A stretch of DNA of 64,000 nucleotides from Janthinobacterium tructae (GTDB lineage: Bacteria > Pseudomonadota > Gammaproteobacteria > Burkholderiales > Burkholderiaceae_D). The stretch covers positions 5,022,001 to 5,086,000 of the forward strand of contig NZ_CP041185.1 of the NCBI RefSeq assembly GCF_006517255.1, in the 5' to 3' direction. The position numbers and the translations under genes are program-made. The notes beneath the pieces were generated by a model. The model worked only from the letters and a program-made list of their open reading frames with translations. It did not search any database and had not been told where the DNA came from. Positions 44,283-52,567 of this stretch are shown here, in pieces; position 1 is the stretch's first letter; each line of letters begins with the position of its first letter.

Positions 44283-46835
44283 ATGTCTTCCATTCTTACC
44301 CTGCGCCAGTCCGTGCTGGCCATCGGCCTGGCCTTTGGCGCCAGCGCCGCCTCTCCCCTTGGTCTTGCCGCCGAAGCGGACGCCGATGAACCGGCACCGC
44401 AGGTGCTGCCCGAAGTGCGCACGCAGGCCGAACGTGTCTCCGTGGGCGAGCAGCGCCTGGACAGGCGCCAGATCGAAGCGATGAAGGGTATCGATGGCAA
44501 TGTCACGAGCTTGTTGCGCATCAATCCCAGCGTGCAATTCGATAACAAGCAGCAAGCCTCCGCTACCCAGGGCGAGCTGGCCCCGGCCGACATCAGCATC
44601 AATGGGGCCAAGTTCTACGATAATCTGTACCAGATGGATGGCATGTCGCTCAACAACGATATCGGTCCCGTCAGTAGTAATCCCGCCAGCAATACCACGC
44701 CACCGTCGGCCAGCCAGGGCTTTGCCGTCGATACCAGCCTGCTGTGCGACGTGACGGTGCTCGACTCGAACATCGGCGCCGAGTATGGCCGCTTCAAGGG
44801 CGGCGTGGTGAAGGCCAACACTTGCGCGCCCACGCGCAAGCTGTCCGGCCAGGTTTCCGTGGAAAGCACGCGCTCGTCGTGGATGCAATACAAGCTCAAC
44901 GATAGCCAGAAGGAAAGCGCCACCACGTCGACGACGGCGGCCTTGCAGCCCGAATTCGAGAAATGGACGTACCGTGCCGCGCTGCAGGGCAAGGTGACGG
45001 AGAATTTCAGCCTGATCGGCAGTTTTATCCGCAAGACGTCGGACATTCCCCTGAATGGCTACGGCAACCGTTTGCAAAGTGAAAGCGATGCCAACCGCAA
45101 GGTACAAAAGCGCGGCAGCGACAATGCCTTCGTGCGCGGTTTCTGGACCATCGGCCCCGGCGTGCTGGCCGATTTCTCGCTCATGCATGCACCGGCCAGT
45201 GGCGACTATTTCATTGCCAATGCAAAAAACAGCACGTATCACCTGAAAAGCGGCGGCACGGGTGTCAACCTGGGCCTGACGCATCCCGTGGGATTGCTGG
45301 GCAATGCCAAGGCGGAGCACCGATTGAGCTGGAACAAGATGGACAGCTCGCGCGATGCCGATGCCAGCGTCTGGAAAGCCTGGCGCTACTCGAGTGGCAA
45401 GAACTGGGGCGTCAAAACGGGCACGGGTGCGACGGGCTGGGCCAGTAACGAGGGCGGCTGGGGCGACGTCGACCAGGAACAGGAAAATATCGCGTACCAG
45501 GGCAAGCTGAAGTGGGAGCCGCTCGATTTGCTGGGCATGTCGCATACTTTCGAGGCCGGTGTGGAACTGGACTATCAACGCAGCAGCTATGTGCGCCACA
45601 CGCAGTATGAGCAATACCAGGCATCGCTCAATACCAACACTTGCAATATGCCGGGTGGCGCGGTGGACACGCAATACTGCTCGCTGGCCACGCCCTGGAA
45701 TGTGGCGTCGAACGTGCGCGGCCAGTACCTGGCGCAGCGCATTATTTACTACGCGGGCGCCTATGAGCTGAACAACAAGATGCGTGGCGCCTTCCTGCAG
45801 GACGATGTCAGGCTGGGCGACGTGCGCCTGCGCCTGGGCGTGCGCTACGACAGCGACGAGCTGTCGCCGAAGTCCAGTATCGCGCCGCGCCTGTCGGCCT
45901 TCTGGGATGTGGCAGGCAAGGGCACGACACTGATCGAGGCAGGCGCCAACCGCTACTATGGCCGCAATTTCTTTGATTTCTACGCCCATTCGAAACGCCT
46001 GGCGCTGCAGACGTCGCCGCAGACGCGCACCCTGTCGGGCGGCTTGCTGAAGGATTGGGCAGCGCCCGTGATGGCCGCCAACTGGGCCTGGTACAAGACG
46101 GGCGACATGAAGGTGCCGTACACGGATGAAAAAATGCTGGGCATCAGCCAGCAATGGGCCGGCGTGAAGTGGAGCGCCAAGCGCGTGCTGCGCGAAGGCC
46201 GCGACGAGATGGTGCAGCATTTGTTGTCGCCGGCTAATTTCTATTGGGATAACGTGGGCCGCACGGACAGCAAGGTCTGGACGTTTGCCGCCGAAACGGC
46301 GCGTCCCCTGCGTTGGGGCGATACGGCTACGCACGTGCAGTTCGGCTACGACCGCACGCGCATCCACTCGTCGCACGCCGATTACGCGGATAGCCTGAGC
46401 GATCTCGCGGGCGACTTGAAAGACTATATCTATTACCAGGGCAAGTTCATGCGCTGGGTGGACCGCCCTGCGAATAATTACAACCGTCCCTGGACGGCGC
46501 GCCTGTTGCTGTCGACGGATATCCCTGCATACCGCCTGAAAGTGGACAACTTCTTGCGCATGCGGGGGCCGGAAACGGGCATGGCGGCGACGGGCGAGTC
46601 CAGGCTGTTCGACGGCGAGGTGGCCACCGTCTTCAAAGATATTACGGTGGGCAAGTCGATCACCTGGGACCTGCGCGTGCAGTATGCGCTGCCGAAGACG
46701 GGCGCGGGCGAGGGCTTTGTGAACCTTGGGATCGAGAACGTGAGCAACCGCAGCAATCCCCTGTTCCAGTCGACGACCGAGGTCGTGTATGAAAAAGGCC
46801 GCCAGTTTACGCTGGAACTCGGTTACCGTTTCTAG
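44283..46835 (+). CDS. TonB-dependent receptor
   Basis: An 850-residue outer membrane receptor. A signal peptide (LRQSVLAIGLAFGASAASPL, then GLAAEA) leads to a plug domain (about 45-190: LPEVRTQAERVSVGEQRLDR, QVLRINPSVQF-like LLRINPSVQFDNKQQASATQ, ISINGAKFYDNLYQMDGMSL, VLDSNIGAEYGRFKGGVVKA). A 22-strand barrel ends in FTLELGYRF with the terminal Phe. The ligand is unknown. The plug has an unusual Ser/Asn/Pro-rich stretch (SSNPASNTTPPSASQG). A Fur-box-like site lies upstream, and a di-haem peroxidase gene follows 19 bases after the stop, so the two form an iron-regulated unit. AAGG upstream supports ATG 44283. Confidence 0.92.
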   Translation: MSSILTLRQSVLAIGLAFGASAASPLGLAAEADADEPAPQVLPEVRTQAERVSVGEQRLDRRQIEAMKGIDGNVTSLLRINPSVQFDNKQQASATQGELAPADISINGAKFYDNLYQMDGMSLNNDIGPVSSNPASNTTPPSASQGFAVDTSLLCDVTVLDSNIGAEYGRFKGGVVKANTCAPTRKLSGQVSVESTRSSWMQYKLNDSQKESATTSTTAALQPEFEKWTYRAALQGKVTENFSLIGSFIRKTSDIPLNGYGNRLQSESDANRKVQKRGSDNAFVRGFWTIGPGVLADFSLMHAPASGDYFIANAKNSTYHLKSGGTGVNLGLTHPVGLLGNAKAEHRLSWNKMDSSRDADASVWKAWRYSSGKNWGVKTGTGATGWASNEGGWGDVDQEQENIAYQGKLKWEPLDLLGMSHTFEAGVELDYQRSSYVRHTQYEQYQASLNTNTCNMPGGAVDTQYCSLATPWNVASNVRGQYLAQRIIYYAGAYELNNKMRGAFLQDDVRLGDVRLRLGVRYDSDELSPKSSIAPRLSAFWDVAGKGTTLIEAGANRYYGRNFFDFYAHSKRLALQTSPQTRTLSGGLLKDWAAPVMAANWAWYKTGDMKVPYTDEKMLGISQQWAGVKWSAKRVLREGRDEMVQHLLSPANFYWDNVGRTDSKVWTFAAETARPLRWGDTATHVQFGYDRTRIHSSHADYADSLSDLAGDLKDYIYYQGKFMRWVDRPANNYNRPWTARLLLSTDIPAYRLKVDNFLRMRGPETGMAATGESRLFDGEVATVFKDITVGKSITWDLRVQYALPKTGAGEGFVNLGIENVSNRSNPLFQSTTEVVYEKGRQFTLELGYRF

Positions 46836-46854
46836 TCAACTCTTCGGCAGGCGC

Positions 46855-48003
46855 ATGAACATGGCATCCCACCTGAAAAAAACCACCGTCGCCCTGGCCG
46901 CCTTGCTGGCGGGCGGCGCCCTGTTACTCAGCCTCGATGGCCAGGCGCGCGAGGGCGCTCCATCCGCCGTTGAGCCTTGCGCTGGCGCAAGCGGCTGGGA
47001 CCTGGCCTGTCTGCGCCAGACGTATGCGCGGCCGATCGCCGGCTGGCCCCGGCCGCAGGTGGCCGACGGCGTCACGCCGGCCGAGCTGGCCCCGGTCTCG
47101 GCCATGCCCGTGCCGTCCCTGGCGCCGGCCGTCGTGGCGCTGGGGCAGCGCCTGTTCAACGACCCCCGTTTGTCGCGCTCGAATGCGGTGGCTTGCCTCA
47201 GCTGCCACAGTCCCGCGCACAGCTTTGCCGACAGCAAGCGCGTTTCCGTCGGACACGAAGGGCGGCTGGGCCAGCGCAATACGCCGGGCTTGCTGGGCGT
47301 GGCGCAGATCAAGCCGCTGTTCTGGGATGGCCGCGCCAGCTCCCTGGAAGAGCAGGCGCTGGGGCCCTTGCAGCATGCCGACGAGATGGCCATGGACGTG
47401 CCGGCCCTGCCGGCCAAGCTGGCCGCGCTCGATGATTACACGGCGCAGTTCGATGCGGCTTTCGGCCAGGGCGCCGGCGTGACCCTGCCGCGTATCCTGA
47501 CGGCGCTGGCCGACTACCAGCGCACCTTGCTGCCGCCCGTCACGCGTTTCGATACTTTCCTGGAAGGCGAGCGCACGGCCCTGAACGACCGCGAGCTGCT
47601 GGGCCTGCATCTGTTTCGCACCAAGGCGCGCTGCATGACGTGCCACAGCGGTGCCTTGCTGACGGACCAGCAATTCCATAACCTGGGGCTGACGTATTAC
47701 GGACGCAAGAAATATGAAGACCTGGGCCGCTATCTGGTGACGGGCAAGGATGGGGATGTGGGCAAGTTCCGCACGCCGGGCTTGCGCGGCGTGGCGCAAT
47801 CAGGGCCGTGGATGCACAACGGCCTGTTTCCGCAGATGGTGGGTTTGCTGAACATGTATAACGCGGGCATGTCGCGTCCCGTGCCGCACAACGCACAGCA
47901 GGCGGTCGATCCGAAGTTTCCCGTCACCTCGCCCCTGCTGCAACCGCTGCAGCTGACATCGGACGAAATCATCGCCTTGAAGTCCTTCCTGGAAGTGCTG
48001 TAG
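46855..48003 (+). CDS. Di-haem cytochrome c peroxidase / MauG-family protein
   Basis: A 382-residue exported protein. The N-terminal helix (TVALAALLAGGALLLSLDG) is a signal peptide or anchor. Two c-type haem sites are present: CLSCH (about 114-118) and CMTCH (about 260-264). Family marks: LGQRLFNDPRLSRSNAVACL, HSFADSKRVSVGHEGRLGQR, NTPGLLGVAQIKPLFWDGRA, FRTPGLRGVAQSGPWMHNGL. Relatives either reduce hydrogen peroxide (CcpA) or modify peptide substrates (MauG, MbnH). Location should be periplasmic. ATG 46855 (MNMASHLKKT) lies 19 bases after the receptor stop. Pairing with a receptor recalls MbnH-type partners, but no precursor peptide gene is found in the 19-base gap. Confidence 0.9.
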   Translation: MNMASHLKKTTVALAALLAGGALLLSLDGQAREGAPSAVEPCAGASGWDLACLRQTYARPIAGWPRPQVADGVTPAELAPVSAMPVPSLAPAVVALGQRLFNDPRLSRSNAVACLSCHSPAHSFADSKRVSVGHEGRLGQRNTPGLLGVAQIKPLFWDGRASSLEEQALGPLQHADEMAMDVPALPAKLAALDDYTAQFDAAFGQGAGVTLPRILTALADYQRTLLPPVTRFDTFLEGERTALNDRELLGLHLFRTKARCMTCHSGALLTDQQFHNLGLTYYGRKKYEDLGRYLVTGKDGDVGKFRTPGLRGVAQSGPWMHNGLFPQMVGLLNMYNAGMSRPVPHNAQQAVDPKFPVTSPLLQPLQLTSDEIIALKSFLEVL

Positions 48004-48048
48004 GCGCGGCGCGTCATGCACGTCCGCGATCCTCTGTCACTTCCCGCT

Positions 48049-48603
48049 TTACCCTCTGGTGCGGTCATGCCGCCACAGCACGTCGCTGCCGCCGGCAAAG
48101 CGGTTCAGCACGCGCGACAGCACGAACAGCAGGTCCGACAGGCGGTTCACGTACTGGCGCGGATGCTCGTGGATGGTTTCCGCATTGGCCAGGGCGACGA
48201 TGCTGCGCTCGGCGCGGCGGCACACAGTGCGGCATACATGCGCCAGCGAGGCGGCGCGCGAACCGGCCGGCAGGATGAATTCACTCAAGGCGGGCAGGTC
48301 CGCATTGTATTTCGCCAGTAAATCATCGAGGCGCAGCACATGCTCTTCCTTGATCAGCTGGTAGCCGGGGATGCAGATTTCCCCGCCCAGGTCGAACAGG
48401 TCGTGCTGGATGGCCACCAGCTCGTCGCGCAAGGCGTCTGGCATGGCTTCGCACAGCAGCAAGCCGATATTGGAATTGAGTTCGTCCACGTCGCCCATGG
48501 CGTGGATGCGGGCGCTGTCCTTGCTGGTGCGGCTGCCGTCGCCCAGGCCGGTGCTGCCATTGTCGCCCGTGCGCGTGGCGATTTTCGAGAGTCGGTTGCC
48601 CAT
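48049..48603 (-). CDS. Cob(I)alamin adenosyltransferase (PduO type)
   Basis: A 184-residue PduO-type ATP:cob(I)alamin adenosyltransferase, which makes adenosylcobalamin. Motifs: LSKIATRTGDNGSTGLGDGS (ATP-binding N-terminus TRTGDxGxT), RIHAMGDVDELNSNIGLLLC, and the C-terminal GSRAASLAHVCRTVCRRAER and PRQYVNRLSDLLFVLSRVLN. The start ATG 48603 (MGNRLSKIA) is the normal family N-terminus. It diverges from glcD, with about 150 bases for both promoters. No other cobalamin genes are nearby. The stop lies 46 bases after the stop of the convergent di-haem peroxidase gene; I see no terminator between them. Confidence 0.95.
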   Translation of the reverse strand: MGNRLSKIATRTGDNGSTGLGDGSRTSKDSARIHAMGDVDELNSNIGLLLCEAMPDALRDELVAIQHDLFDLGGEICIPGYQLIKEEHVLRLDDLLAKYNADLPALSEFILPAGSRAASLAHVCRTVCRRAERSIVALANAETIHEHPRQYVNRLSDLLFVLSRVLNRFAGGSDVLWRHDRTRG

Positions 48604-48753
48604 GATGCTGATCCTGTCAATGAAGAATGGGGGCAGCATACGACACTGCGCGCCGCCTGGCTGCGGATTTGGCTTCTAAATGGACAAAAAAAGCGCTGCG
48701 CGCCACTTTTGTGCTTACAATCGTTGCACGCCCATGCCCATTCCCCCCATCTT

Positions 48754-50244
48754 ATGCTCAATGCTGCCCCTGAACCTGGATTGACCGCCGCGCGCCAGCA
48801 AGCCGTCGTCGCGGCCCTGCTGGCCGTGCTGCCGGCCCGCTGCGTGCTGTCCGACGCCGAAGATACGCGCCCGTACGAATGCGACGGCCTGGCCGCCTAC
48901 CGCCAACTGCCGATGGTGGTCACCCTGCCCGATACGGAGGAACAGGTCATCGTCATCCTCGGCGTCTGCCGGGAACTGAAGGTGCCGATCGTGCCGCGCG
49001 GCGCCGGCACGGGCTTGTCGGGTGGCGCCTTGCCGATCGCCGACGGCGTGGTGCTGTCGACGGCGCGCCTGAACCGCATCGTGCGCCTGGACGCCTACGC
49101 GCGCATCGCCGTGGTGCAGCCGGGGGTGCGCAACCTGGCCATTTCCGAAGCGGCGGCGCCCCATGCGCTGTACTACGCGCCCGATCCATCCTCGCAGATC
49201 GCCTGCAGCATCGGCGGCAACGTGGCGGAAAACTCGGGCGGCGTGCATTGCCTGAAATACGGCTTGACCGTGCACAATGTGCTGCGCGTGCGCATCGTCA
49301 CCATCGATGGCGACGTGCTGGAGCTGGGTGGCGAATGCCTCGACTCTCCGGGCCTCGACCTGCTGGCCGTTTTCATCGGCTCCGAAGGCATGCTGGGCAT
49401 CGTCACGGAAGTGACCGTGAAACTGATCCCGAAACCGGCCACGGCCAGGGTCATCATGGCGTCCTTTGACGACGTCGTCACGGGCGGTAACGCCGTGGCC
49501 AACGTGATTGCCGCCGGCATCATTCCGGCCGGGCTGGAAATGATGGACCAGACGTCTTCGCGCATGGTCGAACCGTTCGTCAAGGCGGGCTACGACATCG
49601 ATGCAGCCGCCATTTTGCTATGCGAAGCGGACGGCACGCACGAGGAAGTGGAAGAGGAAATCGCCCGCATGACGGCGGTGCTGGAAGGGGCGGGCGCCAG
49701 CGCCATCGCCGTCTCGCAGTCGGAAGCGGAGCGCATGAAGTTCTGGTCCGGCCGCAAGAACGCGTTTCCCGCCGCCGGGCGCATCTCGCCTGATTACTAC
49801 TGCATGGACGGCACCATCCCGCGAAAAAAACTGGCGGAAGTCCTGACGGGCATCGCCGGCATGGAAACGACGCATGGCTTGCGCTGCGCGAATGTGTTCC
49901 ACGCGGGCGACGGCAATCTGCATCCGCTGATCCTGTTCGACGCCAACAAGCCCGGTGAATTCGAGCGCGCCGAAGCGTTTGGCGCGGACATCCTGGCCCT
50001 GTGCGTGGCCGTCGGCGGTACCATCACGGGCGAGCATGGCGTGGGCATGGAAAAGATCAATTCCATGTGCGTGCAGTTTACGCGCGCCGAACTCGATGCC
50101 TTCTTTTCCGTCAAGCGCGCCTTCGACCCGCATACCCTGCTGAACCCGGACAAGGCGATACCCACCTTGAACCGCTGCGCCGAATTCGGCAAGATGCATG
50201 TGACGGCAGGGCGCCTGCCATTCGCCAACCTGCCCCGTTTTTAA
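48754..50244 (+). CDS. glcD: Glycolate oxidase FAD-linked subunit GlcD
   Basis: A 496-residue FAD-linked oxidase. The PCMH-type FAD domain (about 45-225) shows PMVVTLPDTEEQVIVILGVC, VPIVPRGAGTGLSGGALPIA, YYAPDPSSQIACSIGGNVAE and FIGSEGMLGIVTEVTVKLIP. The C-terminal substrate domain has FPAAGRISPDYYCMDGTIPR, CANVFHAGDGNLHPLILFDA (HxGDGNLH) and GGTITGEHGVGMEKINSMCV. With GlcE and GlcF it oxidises glycolate (or D-lactate) to glyoxylate, passing electrons to the respiratory chain. ATG 48754 (MLNAAPEPGL) is the family start. It is followed by glcE and glcF on the same strand. Confidence 0.96.
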   Translation: MLNAAPEPGLTAARQQAVVAALLAVLPARCVLSDAEDTRPYECDGLAAYRQLPMVVTLPDTEEQVIVILGVCRELKVPIVPRGAGTGLSGGALPIADGVVLSTARLNRIVRLDAYARIAVVQPGVRNLAISEAAAPHALYYAPDPSSQIACSIGGNVAENSGGVHCLKYGLTVHNVLRVRIVTIDGDVLELGGECLDSPGLDLLAVFIGSEGMLGIVTEVTVKLIPKPATARVIMASFDDVVTGGNAVANVIAAGIIPAGLEMMDQTSSRMVEPFVKAGYDIDAAAILLCEADGTHEEVEEEIARMTAVLEGAGASAIAVSQSEAERMKFWSGRKNAFPAAGRISPDYYCMDGTIPRKKLAEVLTGIAGMETTHGLRCANVFHAGDGNLHPLILFDANKPGEFERAEAFGADILALCVAVGGTITGEHGVGMEKINSMCVQFTRAELDAFFSVKRAFDPHTLLNPDKAIPTLNRCAEFGKMHVTAGRLPFANLPRF

Positions 50245-50260
50245 TTTGCCGGAGACTCCT

Positions 50261-51331
50261 TTGCAAGCGATAGTGGAACAATTCAGGCAGGCCATCCTGG
50301 CGGCCAGCGCGGCGGGCACGCCCTTGCGCCTGCGCGGCGGCGGCACGAAAGACTGGTATGGACAGCAATGCGACGGCGCAGTGCTCGACACGCGCGCGTA
50401 TGCGGGCATCATCGACTATGAACCGACGGAGCTGGTGATCACGGCCCGCTGCGGCACGCCGCTGGCGGACATTGAGGCGGCACTGGCCGCGCGCAACCAG
50501 ATGCTGGCCTTCGAGCCGCCGCATTTCGGTCCTGGCGCCACCGTGGGCGGCGTCGTCGCCAGCGCGCTGTCCGGCCCGCGCCGCGCCAGCGCGGGCGCGC
50601 TGCGTGATTTCGTGCTGGGCGCCGTGCTGATGGACGGTCATGGCGAGCGCCTGGCCTTCGGCGGGCAGGTGATGAAAAACGTGGCCGGCTACGATGTCTC
50701 GCGCCTGCTGGCGGGGTCCATGGGCACGCTGGGCCTGATCCTGGAAGTGTCACTGAAGGTGCTGCCCTTGCCGCTGCGCGAAGCGACGTTGCGCGTGGCG
50801 TGCGCGGAAATCGCCGCCTTGCGCTTGCTCAATGAATGGGCGGGCAAGCCGCTGCCGATATCGGCCAGCTGCTGGCACGACGGCGTGCTGACGGTGCGTC
50901 TGTCCGGCGCTGAAGCTGCCGTGTCGGCAGCGCTGCACACGCTGGGCGGCGAGCTGCTGGCAGCCGATGAGGCGGCCGCCTTCTGGCTGGCCGTGCGCGA
51001 ACAGACGCACGCATTCTTTGCGGGCGCGGGCAGCTTGTGGCGCCTGTCGTTGCCGCCGCACGCCAGCGCCGTGATTTTAAAAGGGCGCCAGCTGATCGAG
51101 TGGGGCGGCGCGCAGCGCTGGCTGAAGCTCGACGGCGATGCTGACGCCGATAGCGCCCGGCATATCCGCCAGGCCGTGGCCGCTCTTGGGGGGCACGCCA
51201 CCCTGTTCCGCGGCGGCGACAAGGCGGTGGGCGTGTTCCACCCGCTGGCGCCCGCCATCGCCACCATCCACCAGCGCCTGCGGCAGGCTTTCGACCCTGC
51301 CGGCATCTTCAACCCGCACAGAATGTATTGA
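50261..51331 (+). CDS. glcE: Glycolate oxidase FAD-binding subunit GlcE
   Basis: A protein of about 356 residues, the second FAD-binding subunit. Typical parts: IVEQFRQAILAASAAGTPLR, LRGGGTKDWYG, IIDYEPTELVITARCGTPLA, MLAFEPPHFGPGATVGGVVA, GGQVMKNVAGYDVSRLLAGS (GKNVAGYD motif) and FDPAGIFNPHRMY at the C-terminus. There is no ATG near the N-terminus. TTG 50261 has GGAG at 50251-50254 with six-base spacing; an alternative TTG at 50246 lacks a ribosome site. Hence a TTG start at 50261 is preferred. It follows glcD after 16 bases and precedes glcF by six. Confidence 0.93.
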   Translation: MQAIVEQFRQAILAASAAGTPLRLRGGGTKDWYGQQCDGAVLDTRAYAGIIDYEPTELVITARCGTPLADIEAALAARNQMLAFEPPHFGPGATVGGVVASALSGPRRASAGALRDFVLGAVLMDGHGERLAFGGQVMKNVAGYDVSRLLAGSMGTLGLILEVSLKVLPLPLREATLRVACAEIAALRLLNEWAGKPLPISASCWHDGVLTVRLSGAEAAVSAALHTLGGELLAADEAAAFWLAVREQTHAFFAGAGSLWRLSLPPHASAVILKGRQLIEWGGAQRWLKLDGDADADSARHIRQAVAALGGHATLFRGGDKAVGVFHPLAPAIATIHQRLRQAFDPAGIFNPHRMY

Positions 51332-51337
51332 GCGCGC

Positions 51338-52567
51338 ATGCAAACCAATCTCGCCGATTTCATCAAGAATACGCCGGCAGGCGACGAAGCCGAAGCCATC
51401 CTGCGCGCCTGCGTGCATTGCGGCTTTTGCACGGCCACCTGTCCCACCTACCAGCTGCTGGGCGACGAGCTCGATGGCCCGCGCGGACGCATCTACCTGA
51501 TCAAGCAAGTGCTCGAAGGCGCGCCCGTCACGGCCAAGACGCAGACGCACCTGGACCGCTGTCTGACCTGCCGCAACTGCGAGTCGACCTGTCCCTCGGG
51601 GGTGCAGTACGGGCGCCTGGTCGACATCGGCCGCAACGTCGTCGAACAGCGCGTGCAGCGCCCCTTGCGCGAACGCGCCTTGCGCTTCGCCCTGAAGGAA
51701 GCCTTGCCGCGCCGCTGGCTGTTTACACCCGTGTACAAGGCGGGACAGGCGCTGCGGCCCTTGCTGTCAAAAGGCTTGCAGGATAAATTGCGCCCGGGCG
51801 CCGCCGCCGGCGCATGGCCCGCGCGCCAGCACGCGCGCAGCATGCTGCTGCTCGATGGCTGCGTGCAGCCGGCCATGTCGCCCAACATCAACGCGGCCAC
51901 GGCGCGCGTGCTCGATGCGCTGGGCGTGCAATTGATCGTCGCGCCGAAGGCCGGTTGCTGCGGCGCGCTGCGCCATCACCTGAACGACCAGGAAGCGGCG
52001 CTGGACGACATGCGCCGCAATATCGACGCCTGGTGGCCGTATGTCGACAGTGCCGAAGCCATCGTCATGACGGCGTCCGGCTGCGGCGCCACGGTGAAGG
52101 AATACGGTCATTTGCTGGCGCACGACGCGCAGTATGCGGAGAAGGCGCGGCGCATCGCCGCGCTGACGCGCGATTTGTCCGAGATCATGCCGGCGTTTGA
52201 AAACGAGCTGGTGGCGCAGCTGAAAGGGCGCATCGGCAAAAAAGTGGCGTATCACCCGCCGTGCACCCTGCAGCACGGCCAGCAAATCCGCGGCAAGGTG
52301 GAGCAGGTGCTGCGCGCCGTCGGCGTCGACGTGCGCCTGTGCGCCGACAGCCATTTGTGCTGCGGTTCGGCGGGCACGTATTCGATCCTGCAGCCGGCCC
52401 TGTCGCAGCAGCTGCGCGACAACAAGGTGGCCAACCTGGAAGCGTGCGAGCCCGATGAAATTGTGTCGGCCAATATCGGCTGCCTGAGCCACCTGCAGTC
52501 GGGCACCGAGACGCCCGTGCGGCACTGGATTGAGCTGATCGACTCCGCTTTGTCCCAGGTTAAATAG
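51338..52567 (+). CDS. glcF: Glycolate oxidase iron-sulfur subunit GlcF
   Basis: A 409-residue subunit with two 4Fe-4S clusters near the N-terminus: LRACVHCGFCTATCPTYQLL and DRCLTCRNCESTCPSGVQYG (CxxCxxC...CP). Two CCG-type domains follow (KAGCCGALRHHLNDQEAALD; ASGCGATVKEYGHLL; HPPCTLQHGQQIR; DSHLCCGSAGTYSILQPALS), as in HdrB-like electron transfer proteins. It passes electrons from GlcDE to the quinone pool. ATG 51338 is a clear start. Its last eight bases overlap the end of the second GGDEF-EAL gene on the other strand. Confidence 0.96.
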   Translation: MQTNLADFIKNTPAGDEAEAILRACVHCGFCTATCPTYQLLGDELDGPRGRIYLIKQVLEGAPVTAKTQTHLDRCLTCRNCESTCPSGVQYGRLVDIGRNVVEQRVQRPLRERALRFALKEALPRRWLFTPVYKAGQALRPLLSKGLQDKLRPGAAAGAWPARQHARSMLLLDGCVQPAMSPNINAATARVLDALGVQLIVAPKAGCCGALRHHLNDQEAALDDMRRNIDAWWPYVDSAEAIVMTASGCGATVKEYGHLLAHDAQYAEKARRIAALTRDLSEIMPAFENELVAQLKGRIGKKVAYHPPCTLQHGQQIRGKVEQVLRAVGVDVRLCADSHLCCGSAGTYSILQPALSQQLRDNKVANLEACEPDEIVSANIGCLSHLQSGTETPVRHWIELIDSALSQVK

